Shown: positions 1 through 9,454, counted from the stretch's first letter. The stretch: 64,000 nucleotides of DNA from Mesorhizobium plurifarium (GCA_000824785.1 CCNB01000045.1:130184-194183), one strand, 5' to 3'. Notes: a model not told the origin generated them from the sequence alone. Made by a program: numbers and translations.

Positions 1-270
1 GAGGATCCATTCCGTGACGTTGAGGCGTTGCGACGGTCCAGAATTCTGCTCCGCTGCGCTCTACGGTCAAGGTAACGGAATGGATCCTCGGGTCTCCGCG
101 CCGCTTTGCGTCGCTCTGCCCGTGGATGACGAAGTTCAGATGCTTCGCCTAATCTCCGATGTCGGTGATCGGTTCGTTTGGGCTAGGCGCCTCTTAATCT
201 ATGCGATTGGCCGAAACGCTCGCGACGTCGCTATCCTCGGGCTTCGCGCTGCGCTCGCGCTCCGCCGTCG
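1..270. repeat. Dispersed mosaic palindromic repeat, upstream of acyl-CoA dehydrogenase
   Basis: No credible gene lies before position 397. Bases 1-18 (GAGGATCCATTCCGTGAC) are inverted at 72-89 with one mismatch, making a long hairpin around a 53-base loop. The same arm design recurs at 10128-10147 and 10212-10232. Bases 94-135 and 208-268 also resemble parts of the copies near 10.2 kb and 45.5 kb (cgtcgct..gctccgc..gatgacga). I read the stretch as degenerate copies of a dispersed intergenic repeat. Reading frames across it are unlike known proteins. The left edge of the window may cut the element. Confidence 0.65.
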
Positions 271-396
271 ATGACGACCCCATGCAAAATCCGCGTGACA
301 AAGTTTGACGTTTACGTAAAAAGAAGGTGCGAAATCGACGCGTGGTTTCGCTTCGGCCATGCATTACGATCGGCCGGAACGGAAGGAGGAGCAGAC

Positions 397-2166
397 ATGT
401 ATCGCGCACCGGTCGAGGATATCGCCTTTACGCTCAAGCACGTGGCGGGGCTGAAGCCGGCGCTTGACGCCGGCATTTTCGGCGATCTCGGCGAGGACCT
501 GGTCGATGCGATCCTGGCCGAGGCCGGCCGCTTCGCCAGCGAGGAGGTGGCTCCGCTCTACAAGATCGGCGACGAGCACGGCGCGGTGCTGAAGGACGGT
601 TCCGTCACCACGCCGCCCGGCTGGAAGGAGCTCTACAGGCGCTGGATCGATGGCGGCTGGAACGCGCTGTCCGGTCCGGAGGAATTCGGCGGCCAGGGCC
701 TGCCGACGATGCTTGGCGTCGCCGCGCTCGAAATGTGGAACTCCGCCGCCATGGCCTTCGGCATCGGTCCGACGCTGACCATGGGCGCGGTCGAGGCGCT
801 CGACAAACACGCGTCCGAGGAACTCAAGGCCAAATACCTCGCAAAGCTCGTCTCGGGCGAGTGGATGGGCACGATGAACCTGACCGAGCCGCAGGCGGGT
901 TCCGACCTCGCGGCCTTGCGCAGCCGCGCCGAGCCGGTCGGCGACGGCACCTATCGCATCTTCGGCCAAAAGATCTTCATCACCTATGGCGAGCATGATT
1001 TCACCGACAACATCGTCCATCTGGTGCTGGCGCGGCTGCCCGACGCGCCCGCCGGCACGCGCGGCATCTCGCTGTTTCTGGTGCCGAAATTCTTCGTCAA
1101 TGACGATGGCTCGCTCGGCGCCCGCAACGACGTCTTCTGTTCCGGCCTCGAGCACAAGCTCGGCATCCATGCCTCGCCGACCTGCACCATGATCTATGGC
1201 GACGGCTTCCAGGACGCGACCCCCGGCGCAATCGGCTGGCTGATCGGCGAGGAGAACAAGGGGCTCGCCTGCATGTTCACGATGATGAACAACGCCCGCC
1301 TTGCCGTCGGCATGCAGGGCGTGGCCGTGGCCGAGACCGCTACCCAGAAGGCGGTCGCCTATGCCAATGAGCGCCGCCAGGGCAAGGCGTCCGACTATTC
1401 CGGCTCCGGCATGGCGCCGATCGTCCATCACCCGGACGTGCAGCGCAATCTCTTGACCATGAAGGCGCTGACCCAGATCGCCCGCTCGATCAGCTATTCC
1501 TGCGCGCATGCGATCGACCGCGCGCGCGTCGGCGAGGGCGAGGCCGGCGCCAAATGGCACGACCGCGCCAGCCTGCTGACGCCGCTCGCGAAAGCCTTCT
1601 CCACCGACGCCGGCGTCGAAGTCGCCTCGCTGGGCGTCCAGGTGCATGGCGGCATGGGCTTCATCGAGGAGACGGGTGCCGCCGCGCTTTATCGCGATGC
1701 GCGCATTGCGCCGATCTATGAAGGCACCAACGGCATCCAGGCGATCGACCTTGTGGCGCGAAAGCTGCCGCTCGGCGGCGGCGAGCATGTGCATTCCTAC
1801 ATCGGCGAATTAAAGGCCGTGGCCGACGCCGTGCGCACCTCCAACGTCGACGGCTTCGGTCGCACAGCCGACAATCTCGACCGCGCGCTGGCCGATCTCG
1901 ACGAGGCGACGCGCTTCCTGCAGAAGCTCATGGCCGAGGGCAAGGTCGACGCCGCGATGGCCGGCGCCACGCCCTATCTGCGCCTGATCTCGCTTGCCGC
2001 CGGCGGCGCCTATCTGGCGCAGGGCGGGCTCGCCGACCGCGGGCGCATCCCGCTTTGCCGCTTCTTCGCCGAAAACCTGCTCGGCGAGACGCGCGCCTTG
2101 AAGGAGCGCGTCATCGACGGCGCCGAAAGCCTCGCCGCCGCCGGCAAGGCGCTGATTTCCGCTTAA
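397..2166 (+). CDS. Acyl-CoA dehydrogenase, long form with C-terminal ACAD domain
   Basis: Flavoprotein of 589 residues that oxidises acyl-CoA thioesters to trans-2-enoyl-CoA, the first step of beta-oxidation; exact chain length cannot be told. The N-terminal, middle (MGTMNLTEPQAGSD, typical FAD/substrate-contact region) and C-terminal helical domains are all present, with the family signature IYEGTNGIQA followed by the extra C-terminal domain of the roughly 590-residue class. The start at 397 is chosen because GGAAGGAGGA lies just before it; an in-frame upstream start at 271 would add 42 residues that look nothing like the family. The next gene, an enoyl-CoA hydratase, starts 26 bases after the stop, so the two probably form an operon covering consecutive steps. 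Confidence 0.93.
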   Translation: MYRAPVEDIAFTLKHVAGLKPALDAGIFGDLGEDLVDAILAEAGRFASEEVAPLYKIGDEHGAVLKDGSVTTPPGWKELYRRWIDGGWNALSGPEEFGGQGLPTMLGVAALEMWNSAAMAFGIGPTLTMGAVEALDKHASEELKAKYLAKLVSGEWMGTMNLTEPQAGSDLAALRSRAEPVGDGTYRIFGQKIFITYGEHDFTDNIVHLVLARLPDAPAGTRGISLFLVPKFFVNDDGSLGARNDVFCSGLEHKLGIHASPTCTMIYGDGFQDATPGAIGWLIGEENKGLACMFTMMNNARLAVGMQGVAVAETATQKAVAYANERRQGKASDYSGSGMAPIVHHPDVQRNLLTMKALTQIARSISYSCAHAIDRARVGEGEAGAKWHDRASLLTPLAKAFSTDAGVEVASLGVQVHGGMGFIEETGAAALYRDARIAPIYEGTNGIQAIDLVARKLPLGGGEHVHSYIGELKAVADAVRTSNVDGFGRTADNLDRALADLDEATRFLQKLMAEGKVDAAMAGATPYLRLISLAAGGAYLAQGGLADRGRIPLCRFFAENLLGETRALKERVIDGAESLAAAGKALISA

Positions 2167-2192
2167 GCATCCTGACGTTCAAGGGACCAATC

Positions 2193-2948
2193 GTGACAGA
2201 CCATATCCTCGTCGAGCGCCAGGGCGCCGTGCAGATCATCCGCATCAACCGCCCCGACAAGAAGAACGCGCTGACCCGCGCCATGTATGCGAAAATGTCG
2301 GCGGCGCTCACCGAAGGCGATGCCGATCCGGCGGTTCGCGTGCATGTCTTCCTCGGCGTTCCAGGCGCCTTTTCCTCCGGCAATGACCTTGCCGATTTCC
2401 TGGTCATCGCCACAGGCGGCGAGGGCGGCAACGAGGTCTGGGATTTCCTGATGGCGCTGGCCAGGTCGCAAAAGCCGATGGTGTCGGGCGTCGACGGTAT
2501 TGCGGTGGGCATCGGCACCACGCTCAACCTGCATTGCGACCTGACCTTCGCCACGCCGCGCACGCTGTTCCGCACGCCCTTCGTCGATCTCGGTCTTGTG
2601 CCGGAGGCCGGCTCCAGCCTGATCGCGCCGCAGCTCCTGGGACGGCAGGGCGCCTTCGCGCTGCTCGGCCTCGGCGAGGGCTTCTCGGCCGAGCGCGCCA
2701 AGGCCGCCGGCATGATCTACGACGTCGTCGCGGAAGACGCGTTGGAAAGCACGGTGCTGGCCGCCGCCGACGGCATCGCCGCCAAGCCGCCGCAGGCGCT
2801 GAAGATCGCGCGCGACCTGATGCGCGAGCCGCGCGAAGCGCTCGTCGCCCGCATCAAGGTGGAAAGCGAGCATTTCCGCGAGCGGCTGACCTCCGAAGAG
2901 GCGCGCGCCGCGTTGACGGCTTTCATGACGCGCAAGAAGGCGAGCTGA
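2193..2948 (+). CDS. Enoyl-CoA hydratase/isomerase family protein
   Basis: Crotonase-fold protein of 251 residues, the second step of beta-oxidation or a related CoA reaction. It starts with GTG at 2193. The N-terminal INRPDKKNALT segment and the oxyanion-hole region PGAFSSGNDLADF match the crotonase family. The usual hydratase glutamates are not obvious: around residue 130 it reads PFVDLGLVPEAGSS, in which the glutamate of PEAG is the family's typical isomerase/hydratase acid. So isomerase or hydratase activity are both possible. It directly follows the acyl-CoA dehydrogenase and is probably co-transcribed with it. Confidence 0.88.
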   Translation: MTDHILVERQGAVQIIRINRPDKKNALTRAMYAKMSAALTEGDADPAVRVHVFLGVPGAFSSGNDLADFLVIATGGEGGNEVWDFLMALARSQKPMVSGVDGIAVGIGTTLNLHCDLTFATPRTLFRTPFVDLGLVPEAGSSLIAPQLLGRQGAFALLGLGEGFSAERAKAAGMIYDVVAEDALESTVLAAADGIAAKPPQALKIARDLMREPREALVARIKVESEHFRERLTSEEARAALTAFMTRKKAS

Positions 2949-3159
2949 TTTCACGACACTGTCAGGTTGTGGCAGGTTCGAACGAAACTCGCGTAAAACG
3001 CGATTTTCGGTCTGTACACTCGCGTCATGCCGCCCTATCTCACGAATTCGACGGGCGGGGGCCGAGTCGCCTGGAGAGGACATGGCCCGCAATATTGCCG
3101 CCCACGCGCAATCTTCCGAAATGATCAGAGGCCTGCATTGACGGATTGAAGCGTCCGAT

Positions 3160-4479
3160 ATGCTTGCCGTTGCCGTAAAACCGCTGGTTCTGACCCTGAG
3201 ACTCTGGTGGCGCTTCTGGCCGCAACTGGTCGCCATGGTGCTTCTGGGCATCGTGTTCGGCGACCTGTTCATGCAGGTCGCGGCACGCGCGGCCTTGCTC
3301 AACCACATGGCCGGCTTGGCCTTGCTGACGCTGGTGGCGCTGACACAGCTCATCGTCACCGTGGCCATGTTCCAGACGCTGCTGCCTGCCTTGCCGGCCG
3401 TGCGCGCCGCGCAGCAGGCGGCCCAGGGCGAAAGCGAAACCGGGCCTGCCGGCGGCAGCGCGCGGCTGGCGCGCATGATCACCGTCGCGCTGCTGCCCTT
3501 TTTCGCCTATTACGCCGCCTGGGGTTTTCTCGGCGACACGGTGCGGCAATATTCGCGCGTCGCGCTCGACATGGCGCCTTTCGGCGAGGGCGCCGGCAAT
3601 GTGCTCGATGTGCTGGATTCGCGCTGGCTGATCGTGTCGGTCGTCATCTCCTGGCTGATCAGGCGCTTCGCCACCGCCATGCAGAAGCGCGGCGGCTCGC
3701 GCTCCTTCTGGCAGATCGTCGTGGTCATATGCGAAACCAACTGGATCTTCATCGGTCTCTACGTGATCTCGCGCTGGAAGGACGAAGCCATCGCCTGGAT
3801 CATGAGCCGCAACATCTTTTCCGCGCTGCAGGCGGCGGCCGACGGCGCGACGCACCCCATCGCCGGCGCCTTTGCCGCCCCGATGGTGCCGGTCGAGGTC
3901 ACCTCCGTCGACACGACGACCAGGCTGGTGAACCTGTTCTTCTACATGCTCCTGCCGGTGATCTGGCTGGTTCTGGCGGCGCTGATCTATGGCTATGACG
4001 TGCGCGACGACAAGGAATTGATGCGCGTGCACCGGCGGGTCGAGCGCCTGGGCGAGCGCTATCGCGCCATCCCGAAATTCCTGCGCGACTTCGCCGAGCA
4101 TTTCATCTCCGGCTACCGATCGCGCTACCTGCCGATCGCCAACGGCGTGCGCATCACGTTGAGCTCGGGCGTGGTGCTGATCGTGACGCTCATCGTCGGC
4201 TACCGCCTGATCGACTGGCTGGCGGCGTGGGCGTGGCTCGGCATGACGCGGCTCATCGGCCCGCACGAGCTCGACACCTGGCAAGTGCTCTCCGAAGGTG
4301 TGTCGCTGCTGTTCGGCAGCCCATTCCAGGATTCCTCGACCGGCATCCTGGTCGAGCCGCTGCGCATCTCATTCCTCGCCGCGATCCTCGAAACCGCATT
4401 CGCGCTGCCCAAGCGCCAGGTCGGCGAGAGTGGGCAGCCTTCCGGACCGACGAGCCCGGCAGAGGCGCAGCATGCTTGA
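3160..4479 (+). CDS. Polytopic inner-membrane protein of unknown function, first gene of a four-gene cluster
   Basis: I do not recognise a characterised family. The 439-residue product has about seven hydrophobic segments (roughly residues 20-42, 50-75, 105-125, 155-170, 180-205, 260-283 and 330-365). Between the last two lies a charged cytoplasmic-looking loop (KELMRVHRRVERLGERYRAI), and the tail is polar and proline-rich. There is no ATP-binding motif and no obvious transporter signature. Its last eight bases overlap the start of the next gene (ATGCTTGA), and three small exported proteins follow within 10 bases of each other, so the four are almost certainly one operon. It may be a membrane anchor or channel for the exported partners, but that is only inference. 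Confidence 0.75.
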   Translation: MLAVAVKPLVLTLRLWWRFWPQLVAMVLLGIVFGDLFMQVAARAALLNHMAGLALLTLVALTQLIVTVAMFQTLLPALPAVRAAQQAAQGESETGPAGGSARLARMITVALLPFFAYYAAWGFLGDTVRQYSRVALDMAPFGEGAGNVLDVLDSRWLIVSVVISWLIRRFATAMQKRGGSRSFWQIVVVICETNWIFIGLYVISRWKDEAIAWIMSRNIFSALQAAADGATHPIAGAFAAPMVPVEVTSVDTTTRLVNLFFYMLLPVIWLVLAALIYGYDVRDDKELMRVHRRVERLGERYRAIPKFLRDFAEHFISGYRSRYLPIANGVRITLSSGVVLIVTLIVGYRLIDWLAAWAWLGMTRLIGPHELDTWQVLSEGVSLLFGSPFQDSSTGILVEPLRISFLAAILETAFALPKRQVGESGQPSGPTSPAEAQHA

Positions 4480-5065
4480 AAGCGCACGCTCACGGCTGAA
4501 GGCATGGACCGTCGCCGGTATCGGCACGGCGGCCGCAATCGCCGCTGCCGGCGTGCTCGGCGCTTTCGGCGCGAGGCATGAACCGCTGCCGGTTCTGGCG
4601 CCGGCAAGCCAGATCGATATAGGCGAGTGGCTGTTGCGGCCCTTGAAGGCCTATGTCACCGCGGAGAAATACGCCTACGGGACGTTGCTCAAGCCGGGCG
4701 GCAAGGCGCTGGTGCTCGAGGTCGAGATGACCAACCGCACGGCAAAATCCACCAAGGACTATTTCGACGTGCTGCAGGCAGGCTCGACGGTGGTCGATCC
4801 GGCGACCAAACCCTTCATCGTGCTGACGCGCGATTCCACCATGTCGCCCGAGTTGCATCCCGGCATGCCGGAGCGCATGGCCTATATCTGGCAATTGCGG
4901 GACGGAGCGGCCGTACCGGCAAGTTTCGACCTGACCGTCATCCGCAAGACCTACAAGCCGCGCGACAACCTCTACGGCCTGCCGGGTTGGTTCAATCCCA
5001 CGCCGGCCGGCACGCTGACCATTCCCGTCGGCGCCGGACCCGCCGGCGCGGATATCCAGCCATGA
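4472..5065 (+). CDS. Membrane-anchored exported protein, beta-rich, unknown function
   Basis: 197 residues. A signal-anchor helix spans about residues 12-32. The rest looks like a beta-sandwich domain: KALVLEVEMTNRTAKS followed by SPELHPGMPERMAYIWQL, a pattern like DUF4352/telokin-like proteins (a strand on regulated-ligand Asn, then a stabilising pitch around a PG turn). This resemblance is by eye only. The start ATG at 4472 overlaps the stop of the upstream membrane gene by 8 bases, indicating translational coupling. The next gene begins 7 bases after the stop. The domain would face the periplasm. Confidence 0.75.
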   Translation: MLESARSRLKAWTVAGIGTAAAIAAAGVLGAFGARHEPLPVLAPASQIDIGEWLLRPLKAYVTAEKYAYGTLLKPGGKALVLEVEMTNRTAKSTKDYFDVLQAGSTVVDPATKPFIVLTRDSTMSPELHPGMPERMAYIWQLRDGAAVPASFDLTVIRKTYKPRDNLYGLPGWFNPTPAGTLTIPVGAGPAGADIQP

Positions 5066-5072
5066 GGCGCCC

Positions 5073-5651
5073 ATGATGCGAAAATCGGCCAACATCGTCC
5101 TGCTGCTTCTCGCCGTGGTGTTCTGCTACGGCCTGCAGATATCGAAGCCGCATTATGGCGACCTGATCGGGCCGATCCCGGCGCGGGGCAAGCTGGCCGA
5201 CACGGTCGTCGGGCGCGCCTTCGAGGTCCATGCCGAAAAGATCGAGTTCGCCCGCAAGCTGAAGGTCGACCAGTTCGGCCGACAAAAGGTGCTGACCACC
5301 GGCGGCGTCTGGGCCGTGGTCACGGTCGCGTTCGCGGCGCGGGCAGAATCGACCGTGGTCTCCGTCGCGTCCTGGCGTGGGCCGACCGGTCTTACCTACG
5401 ACCAGACCGAGCGGCTGTCCTTCATGAACGGGCTTTTGCCGGTCGCGGTCGATCCCGGCCTGCCGAGGAAGGCGAGGCTGATCTTCGAAGTGCGGCCGGA
5501 CCAGGCGAACAACGCGACCTTGCTCATTTCGGAGAAGCTGGTGGCGGCGCTGGACTCGCAGGCCGAGATCTCGCTTGGGCCGGTGACGATCACGGCGGAC
5601 GGCCTGCCCGGCGGCGCGGTCGATACGCTGGATATGGCTGAGCCACTCTGA
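5073..5651 (+). CDS. Membrane-anchored exported protein, unknown function
   Basis: 192 residues, with an N-terminal hydrophobic helix at about residues 6-22 (ANIVLLLLAVVFCYGLQI) and then a soluble, probably periplasmic, region rich in alternating hydrophobic residues (TGGVWAVVTVAFAARAES). Together with the genes on either side it looks like a diverged version of the same anchor-plus-beta-domain layout. ATG at 5073 follows the previous stop by 7 bases, with GAGGCG as a weak ribosome site. No catalytic motif is visible. Confidence 0.75.
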   Translation: MMRKSANIVLLLLAVVFCYGLQISKPHYGDLIGPIPARGKLADTVVGRAFEVHAEKIEFARKLKVDQFGRQKVLTTGGVWAVVTVAFAARAESTVVSVASWRGPTGLTYDQTERLSFMNGLLPVAVDPGLPRKARLIFEVRPDQANNATLLISEKLVAALDSQAEISLGPVTITADGLPGGAVDTLDMAEPL

Positions 5652-5660
5652 GGAGAGCAA

Positions 5661-6230
5661 ATGACGGCAGAGGCTCTGGATCGGAACAATAGGGCAAGCG
5701 AGCGGAAATGGCGCCGCCGCAGCCTCTGGTCGCTTTTGGTCCTGATCCCGTTGGCCTTGGCCGTGGAGTCCTATGACAGCGTCAAGGCCCTGCTTGGGAA
5801 CAACGACCTGTTCCCGCGCCGCGTCGCCTGGGGCGAAAGCGCGCGTTTCGGCGGCAGCGACTGGAAGCTGACCGATTTGCGCGGCGCCTTCGGCATGTCG
5901 AACCTGCCGCCGGACTCGGTGCCCGTGCTGGCCGACTTCCAGGTGAAGATCGGCGATCCCGACCTGCAAAAGCTCTGGCTCGGCTGCAAGATCGTGCTGG
6001 TCGACAAGGACGGCCGGCGCTGGTCGCCGACCTCGATCGTCTCGCTGAAAACCCCCGACAATGTCGGCAACTGCATCTCGGCGATCTTCTCGGGCGCCAA
6101 GAGCGGCGACACGCTCGACCTGCGCGAGACGTTCCTGGTGCCGAAGGAAGCGACGAAGTCCGTACGCCCATCCGTCAGCGTCGCCAGCGAACGGCCGCGT
6201 TTCCTGCTGTTTCAGCTCGAGAAGGACTGA
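5661..6230 (+). CDS. Membrane-anchored exported protein, unknown function, last gene of the cluster
   Basis: 189 residues. A basic stretch (ASERKWRRRS) precedes a hydrophobic helix at about residues 23-37, then a periplasmic-looking domain with the pattern VPVLADFQVKIGDP ... LGCKIVLVDKDGRRW ... LRETFLVPKEA. Two cysteines (LGCK and GNCIS) could form a disulfide. A good ribosome site (GAGGAG) lies 6-10 bases before ATG. The gene ends 15 bases before the end of convergent pdxH, closing the operon. Same gross architecture as the two preceding genes. Confidence 0.75.
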   Translation: MTAEALDRNNRASERKWRRRSLWSLLVLIPLALAVESYDSVKALLGNNDLFPRRVAWGESARFGGSDWKLTDLRGAFGMSNLPPDSVPVLADFQVKIGDPDLQKLWLGCKIVLVDKDGRRWSPTSIVSLKTPDNVGNCISAIFSGAKSGDTLDLRETFLVPKEATKSVRPSVSVASERPRFLLFQLEKD

Positions 6231-6245
6231 TCTCCCGCCTCGAGG

Positions 6246-6863
6246 TCAGGGATAGAGTCGCGTCTTGTCCCAGCCGCCCTTGGCGTTGCGCGAAAAGACG
6301 ACACGGTCGTGCAGGCGGAACGGCCTGTCGTGCCAGAACTCGACCGTCTGCGGCAGGATGCGGAAGCCCGACCAGTGCTTCGGCCGTGGAATCTCGCCGA
6401 TGGCATAGCGCGCCGTGTATTCGGCCACCGCCTTCTCCAGCGCGAAGCGGCTCTCCAGCGGCCGCGACTGTTTCGAGGCCCAGGCGCCGATGCGGCTGCC
6501 GCGCGGCCGTGTCGCATAATAGGCGTCGGCCTCGGCGTCGCTGACGATCTCCACCGGCCCGCGCACGCGCACCTGGCGGCGCAGCGATTTCCAGTGGAAG
6601 CACATCGCCGCCTTCATGCTGCCAAGAATCTCGCGGCCCTTGGCGCTCTCGAAATTCGTGTAGAAGACAAACCCCTTTTCGTCGAACCCCTTGAGCAGCA
6701 CCATCCGCACATCCGGCATGCCGTCGGCGTCGACGGTTGCCAGCGCCACGCCGTTGGGATCGTTGGGCTCGCTTTTGCCGGCATCCTCCAGCCATGCGGC
6801 AAAGAGCCGGAACGGCTCCGCAGCTTCGGTGAAGTCACTGCTTGTTAACTCGGTTTCGTTCAT
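6246..6863 (-). CDS. pdxH: Pyridoxamine 5'-phosphate oxidase
   Basis: FMN enzyme of 205 residues that oxidises pyridoxine or pyridoxamine 5'-phosphate to pyridoxal 5'-phosphate, the last step of vitamin B6 salvage. Family features in order: [25 protein letters not shown] (FMN/PLP contact), [28 protein letters not shown] and the C-terminal [12 protein letters not shown] ending in TRLYP. The start at 6863 gives the usual length; a reading frame open to 7274 would add 137 unrelated residues that overlap the divergent gene. The convergent neighbour ends 15 bases away. Confidence 0.95.
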   Translation of the reverse strand: MNETELTSSDFTEAAEPFRLFAAWLEDAGKSEPNDPNGVALATVDADGMPDVRMVLLKGFDEKGFVFYTNFESAKGREILGSMKAAMCFHWKSLRRQVRVRGPVEIVSDAEADAYYATRPRGSRIGAWASKQSRPLESRFALEKAVAEYTARYAIGEIPRPKHWSGFRILPQTVEFWHDRPFRLHDRVVFSRNAKGGWDKTRLYP

Positions 6864-6903
6864 AGTTTTCCAAATTTTTAACATTGCGGGAGGAGTTCGC
6901 CGA

Positions 6904-7368
6904 TTGTCGCGTATCGCGCAAGCTTTTGACAGCAGGCAATGGAGCGTTATCGCTTCGGCCAGCGCCAAGGCTGCGCTGTTGACGTTGGCGCTTCCCCTTG
7001 CCGCCTGCGGCGCCGGCGGCTTCAGCCTCGAAAAGGTCGATGTCGACCGCTCCATCGTCACCTCCAGCACGCCGTACTCGCCTGCGGCGCCGGCTTCGGC
7101 CGACCAGGATTCCGACCAGACCACGATCGGCAACGCCGTTTCATCCGCCGACATCAAGGAGCTTGGCGGCCAGGCGGTGCCATGGGCCAATGCCGGCACC
7201 GGCTCGCGCGGTGCCATCACCGAACTGGTGGAGTTAAAGGACGGCGGCCTGACCTGCCGTCGTTTCAGCGCCACGCGCGAGAGCTTCGATGGCGTTGCCC
7301 TCTACAAGGGCGAGCTGTGCCTCGCCGGCGCCGGCGGCTGGCGCATGCAGGAATTCAAGGCGCTTTGA
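6904..7368 (+). CDS. Small envelope lipoprotein-like protein, RT0821/Lpp0805-type
   Basis: 154 residues from a TTG start at 6904, chosen because GGGAGGAG sits 8 bases upstream (6888-6895) whereas no site precedes earlier in-frame starts. The N-terminus carries a hydrophobic run ending in [10 protein letters not shown], a lipobox with the acylated cysteine at about residue 37, so the protein should be an outer-membrane or periplasmic lipoprotein. The C-terminal part ([24 protein letters not shown] ... [10 protein letters not shown]) resembles the short surface-protein family common in Rhizobiales; two cysteines there may pair. Function unknown. It diverges from pdxH with a 40-base gap. Confidence 0.78.
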   Translation: MSRIAQAFDSRQWSVIASASAKAALLTLALPLAACGAGGFSLEKVDVDRSIVTSSTPYSPAAPASADQDSDQTTIGNAVSSADIKELGGQAVPWANAGTGSRGAITELVELKDGGLTCRRFSATRESFDGVALYKGELCLAGAGGWRMQEFKAL

Positions 7369-7497
7369 TTATCGGATGCCGCGAATTCGGGCACTCTCAG
7401 TTTCGTGCGCTAATTGCCTTGCACTACTGGAATTTCTTCCTATGCGAGCGCATATAGGGGACGACTGTAAATCCATTCTCTCTTGCAGGCAGGAAGC

Positions 7498-8424
7498 ATG
7501 CGCGACCCCTATGAGGTGCTGGGCGTTGCCAAGAACGCATCGGCCAAGGACATAAAATCGGCTTACCGCAAGCTCGCCAAGAAGCATCATCCGGACCAGA
7601 ACCCGAATGATCCCAAGGCGAAGGACCGTTTTGCCGCCGCTAACCAGGCTTACGAGATCGTCGGCGACGAGAAGACGCGCGCCGCCTACGATCGCGGCGA
7701 GATCGACGCCGAGGGCAAGCCGAAATTCCAGGGTTTCGAGGGCGCGGCCGGCGGCGACCCGTTCGCGGGCTTCCGCCGTCAGCAGGGCCCGGGCGGCGCG
7801 CATTTCGAATTCCGCACCGGGCGCCCGGGCGGCGATCCGTTCGACGGCAACAGCGACATCTTCAGCCAGATCTTCGGCGAAGCCTTTTCCGGCGCCCGCG
7901 GCGCAGGCCGGGCCGACCGCCGCCAGCCGGTCCAGGCGGCCGACCTTAACGTCACCATGGATATCAGCGTCGAGGAGGCAGCCACCGCCGATAAGGTGAC
8001 GGCGATGTTCCCCGATGGCCGCAAGGTGGCGGTCAAGCTGCCGGCCTATGTCGAGGACGGCCAGACGATTCGCCTGAAGGGCCAGGGCGAGCAGGGGCCG
8101 GGCCAGCCGGGCGACGCGCTGGTCAAGATCCACATCCGCCGCCATCCGCGCTATCGTATCGAGGGGCGCGACCTGCATGTCGATCTGCCTGTCGATCTGG
8201 CCGACGCCGTGCTCGGCGCCAAGGTGGCGGTCGAGACGCCGACCGGCAAGCTCGCGGTCAACGTTCCGGCATGGTCGAGCTCGGACAAGGTGCTGCGCCT
8301 GAAGGGCAGGGGCCTGCCGGAAAAGGCCGGCGGCCGTGGCGATCTCTATGCCCATGTGCGGCTGATGCTGCCGGAAGGCGGCGATGCCGAGCTTGAGGCC
8401 CTGATGCGCCGCCAAAAAGGCTGA
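7498..8424 (+). CDS. DnaJ-type J-domain co-chaperone (CbpA-like, no zinc finger)
   Basis: 308 residues. Residues 1-65 are a J domain with the HPD motif (KKHHPDQNP) that stimulates DnaK ATPase. A Gly/Phe-rich linker follows ([19 protein letters not shown]), then the two beta-barrel C-terminal domains ([18 protein letters not shown] ... [19 protein letters not shown] ... [22 protein letters not shown]). The CxxCxGxG zinc repeats of true DnaJ are absent, placing it with class B/CbpA proteins. ATG at 7498 has AGGAAG just upstream. fabI follows about 110 bases later. Confidence 0.92.
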   Translation: MRDPYEVLGVAKNASAKDIKSAYRKLAKKHHPDQNPNDPKAKDRFAAANQAYEIVGDEKTRAAYDRGEIDAEGKPKFQGFEGAAGGDPFAGFRRQQGPGGAHFEFRTGRPGGDPFDGNSDIFSQIFGEAFSGARGAGRADRRQPVQAADLNVTMDISVEEAATADKVTAMFPDGRKVAVKLPAYVEDGQTIRLKGQGEQGPGQPGDALVKIHIRRHPRYRIEGRDLHVDLPVDLADAVLGAKVAVETPTGKLAVNVPAWSSSDKVLRLKGRGLPEKAGGRGDLYAHVRLMLPEGGDAELEALMRRQKG

Positions 8425-8531
8425 TTGGGGGAATTTTGTTCCTGTTGCAGTGTCTTTTGGGCGCTTGAAGGGGCTCTGTGCCTGTGCGATAGGCTCTCCA
8501 CAAAGCACATATTCTTGCGGAGAGCTTGCAC

Positions 8532-9350
8532 ATGGCAGGTGGACAGGGCCTGATGGCCGGTAAGCGAGGCCTGATCCTGGGCGTCGCCAACAATCGGTCG
8601 ATCGCTTTCGGCATCGCCAAGGCTTGCGTCGATCACGGCGCCGAAATCGCTCTGACCTATCAGGGCGAGGCCTTCAAGAAGCGCGTCGAGCCGCTGGCGG
8701 CCGAGCTCAATGCGCATGTCGCCGGCCATTGCGACGTCACCGACCCGGAAAGCCTCGACGCCGTCTTTGCCGATATCGCCAAGCACTGGGGCAAGCTCGA
8801 CTTCCTCGTCCATGCCATCGCCTTCTCCGACAAGGACGAGCTCACCGGCCGCTATGTCGAGACGACGCGCGACAATTTCCTGCGCACCATGGACATCTCG
8901 GTGTTTTCCTTCACCACCATCGCCAAGCGCGCCGAGCCGCTGATGAGCGAAGGCGGCTCGCTTCTGACGCTGACCTATTACGGCGCCGAGAAGGTGATGC
9001 CGCATTACAACGTCATGGGCGTTGCCAAGGCGGCGCTTGAGGCCAGCGTTCGCTATCTGGCCGTCGACCTCGGCGCCAAGAAGATCCGCGTCAACGCGAT
9101 CTCGGCCGGGCCGATCAAGACGCTTGCCGCTTCCGGCATCGGCGACTTCCGCTATATCCTGAAATGGAACGAGTACAATTCGCCGCTGAAGCAGACGGTC
9201 ACTCAGGAGGAGGTCGGCGATTCCGGCGTCTATTTCCTGTCGGACCTGTCGCGCGGCGTGACCGGCGAGGTCCACCACGTCGATTCCGGCTACCATGTCG
9301 TCGGCATGAAGGCCGTCGACGCGCCGGATATCTCGACCGTCAAGGACTGA
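8532..9350 (+). CDS. fabI: Enoyl-[acyl-carrier-protein] reductase (NADH)
   Basis: Short-chain dehydrogenase-fold enzyme of 272 residues that reduces enoyl-ACP in the last step of each type II fatty acid elongation cycle. The FabI-type nucleotide loop (GLILGVANNRSIAFGIAK), the TYQG segment, HAIAFSDK and the catalytic Tyr-x6-Lys (YNVMGVAK) are all seen. The C-terminus HVDSGYHVVGM is typical. ATG at 8532 is preceded by GCGGAGAG. FabI is the target of diazaborines and triclosan; nothing in the sequence speaks to resistance. Confidence 0.96.
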   Translation: MAGGQGLMAGKRGLILGVANNRSIAFGIAKACVDHGAEIALTYQGEAFKKRVEPLAAELNAHVAGHCDVTDPESLDAVFADIAKHWGKLDFLVHAIAFSDKDELTGRYVETTRDNFLRTMDISVFSFTTIAKRAEPLMSEGGSLLTLTYYGAEKVMPHYNVMGVAKAALEASVRYLAVDLGAKKIRVNAISAGPIKTLAASGIGDFRYILKWNEYNSPLKQTVTQEEVGDSGVYFLSDLSRGVTGEVHHVDSGYHVVGMKAVDAPDISTVKD

Positions 9351-9373
9351 TCCCCTCCGCTTAGCCTTCGTTC

Positions 9374-9421
9374 AAGCAATTCCAGGAAAAGTGCGAAGCG
9401 GTTTTCCGTCCGGAATTGCTT
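9374..9421. repeat. Rhizobiales-type palindromic repeat (AAAAGTG-N5-CGGTTTTC core), single palindrome
   Basis: AAGCAATTCC (9374-9383) is inverted exactly at 9412-9421. The internal core AAAAGTGCGAAGCGGTTTTC matches copies at 22.4, 31.9, 43.2 and 49.1 kb; a looser version lies at 15.2 kb. It sits between fabI and the phosphatase gene and could act as an mRNA hairpin. Confidence 0.85.
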
Positions 9422-9454
9422 GAAAAGCAATAGCGCCGACCTCCGGAAGACCTG

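Noticed and set aside
364-1794. Long minus-strand reading frame opposite the acyl-CoA dehydrogenase
   Set aside because: High-GC shadow: the plus-strand protein is a clear family member, and the minus-strand product has no recognisable domain, no ribosome site and a skewed composition.
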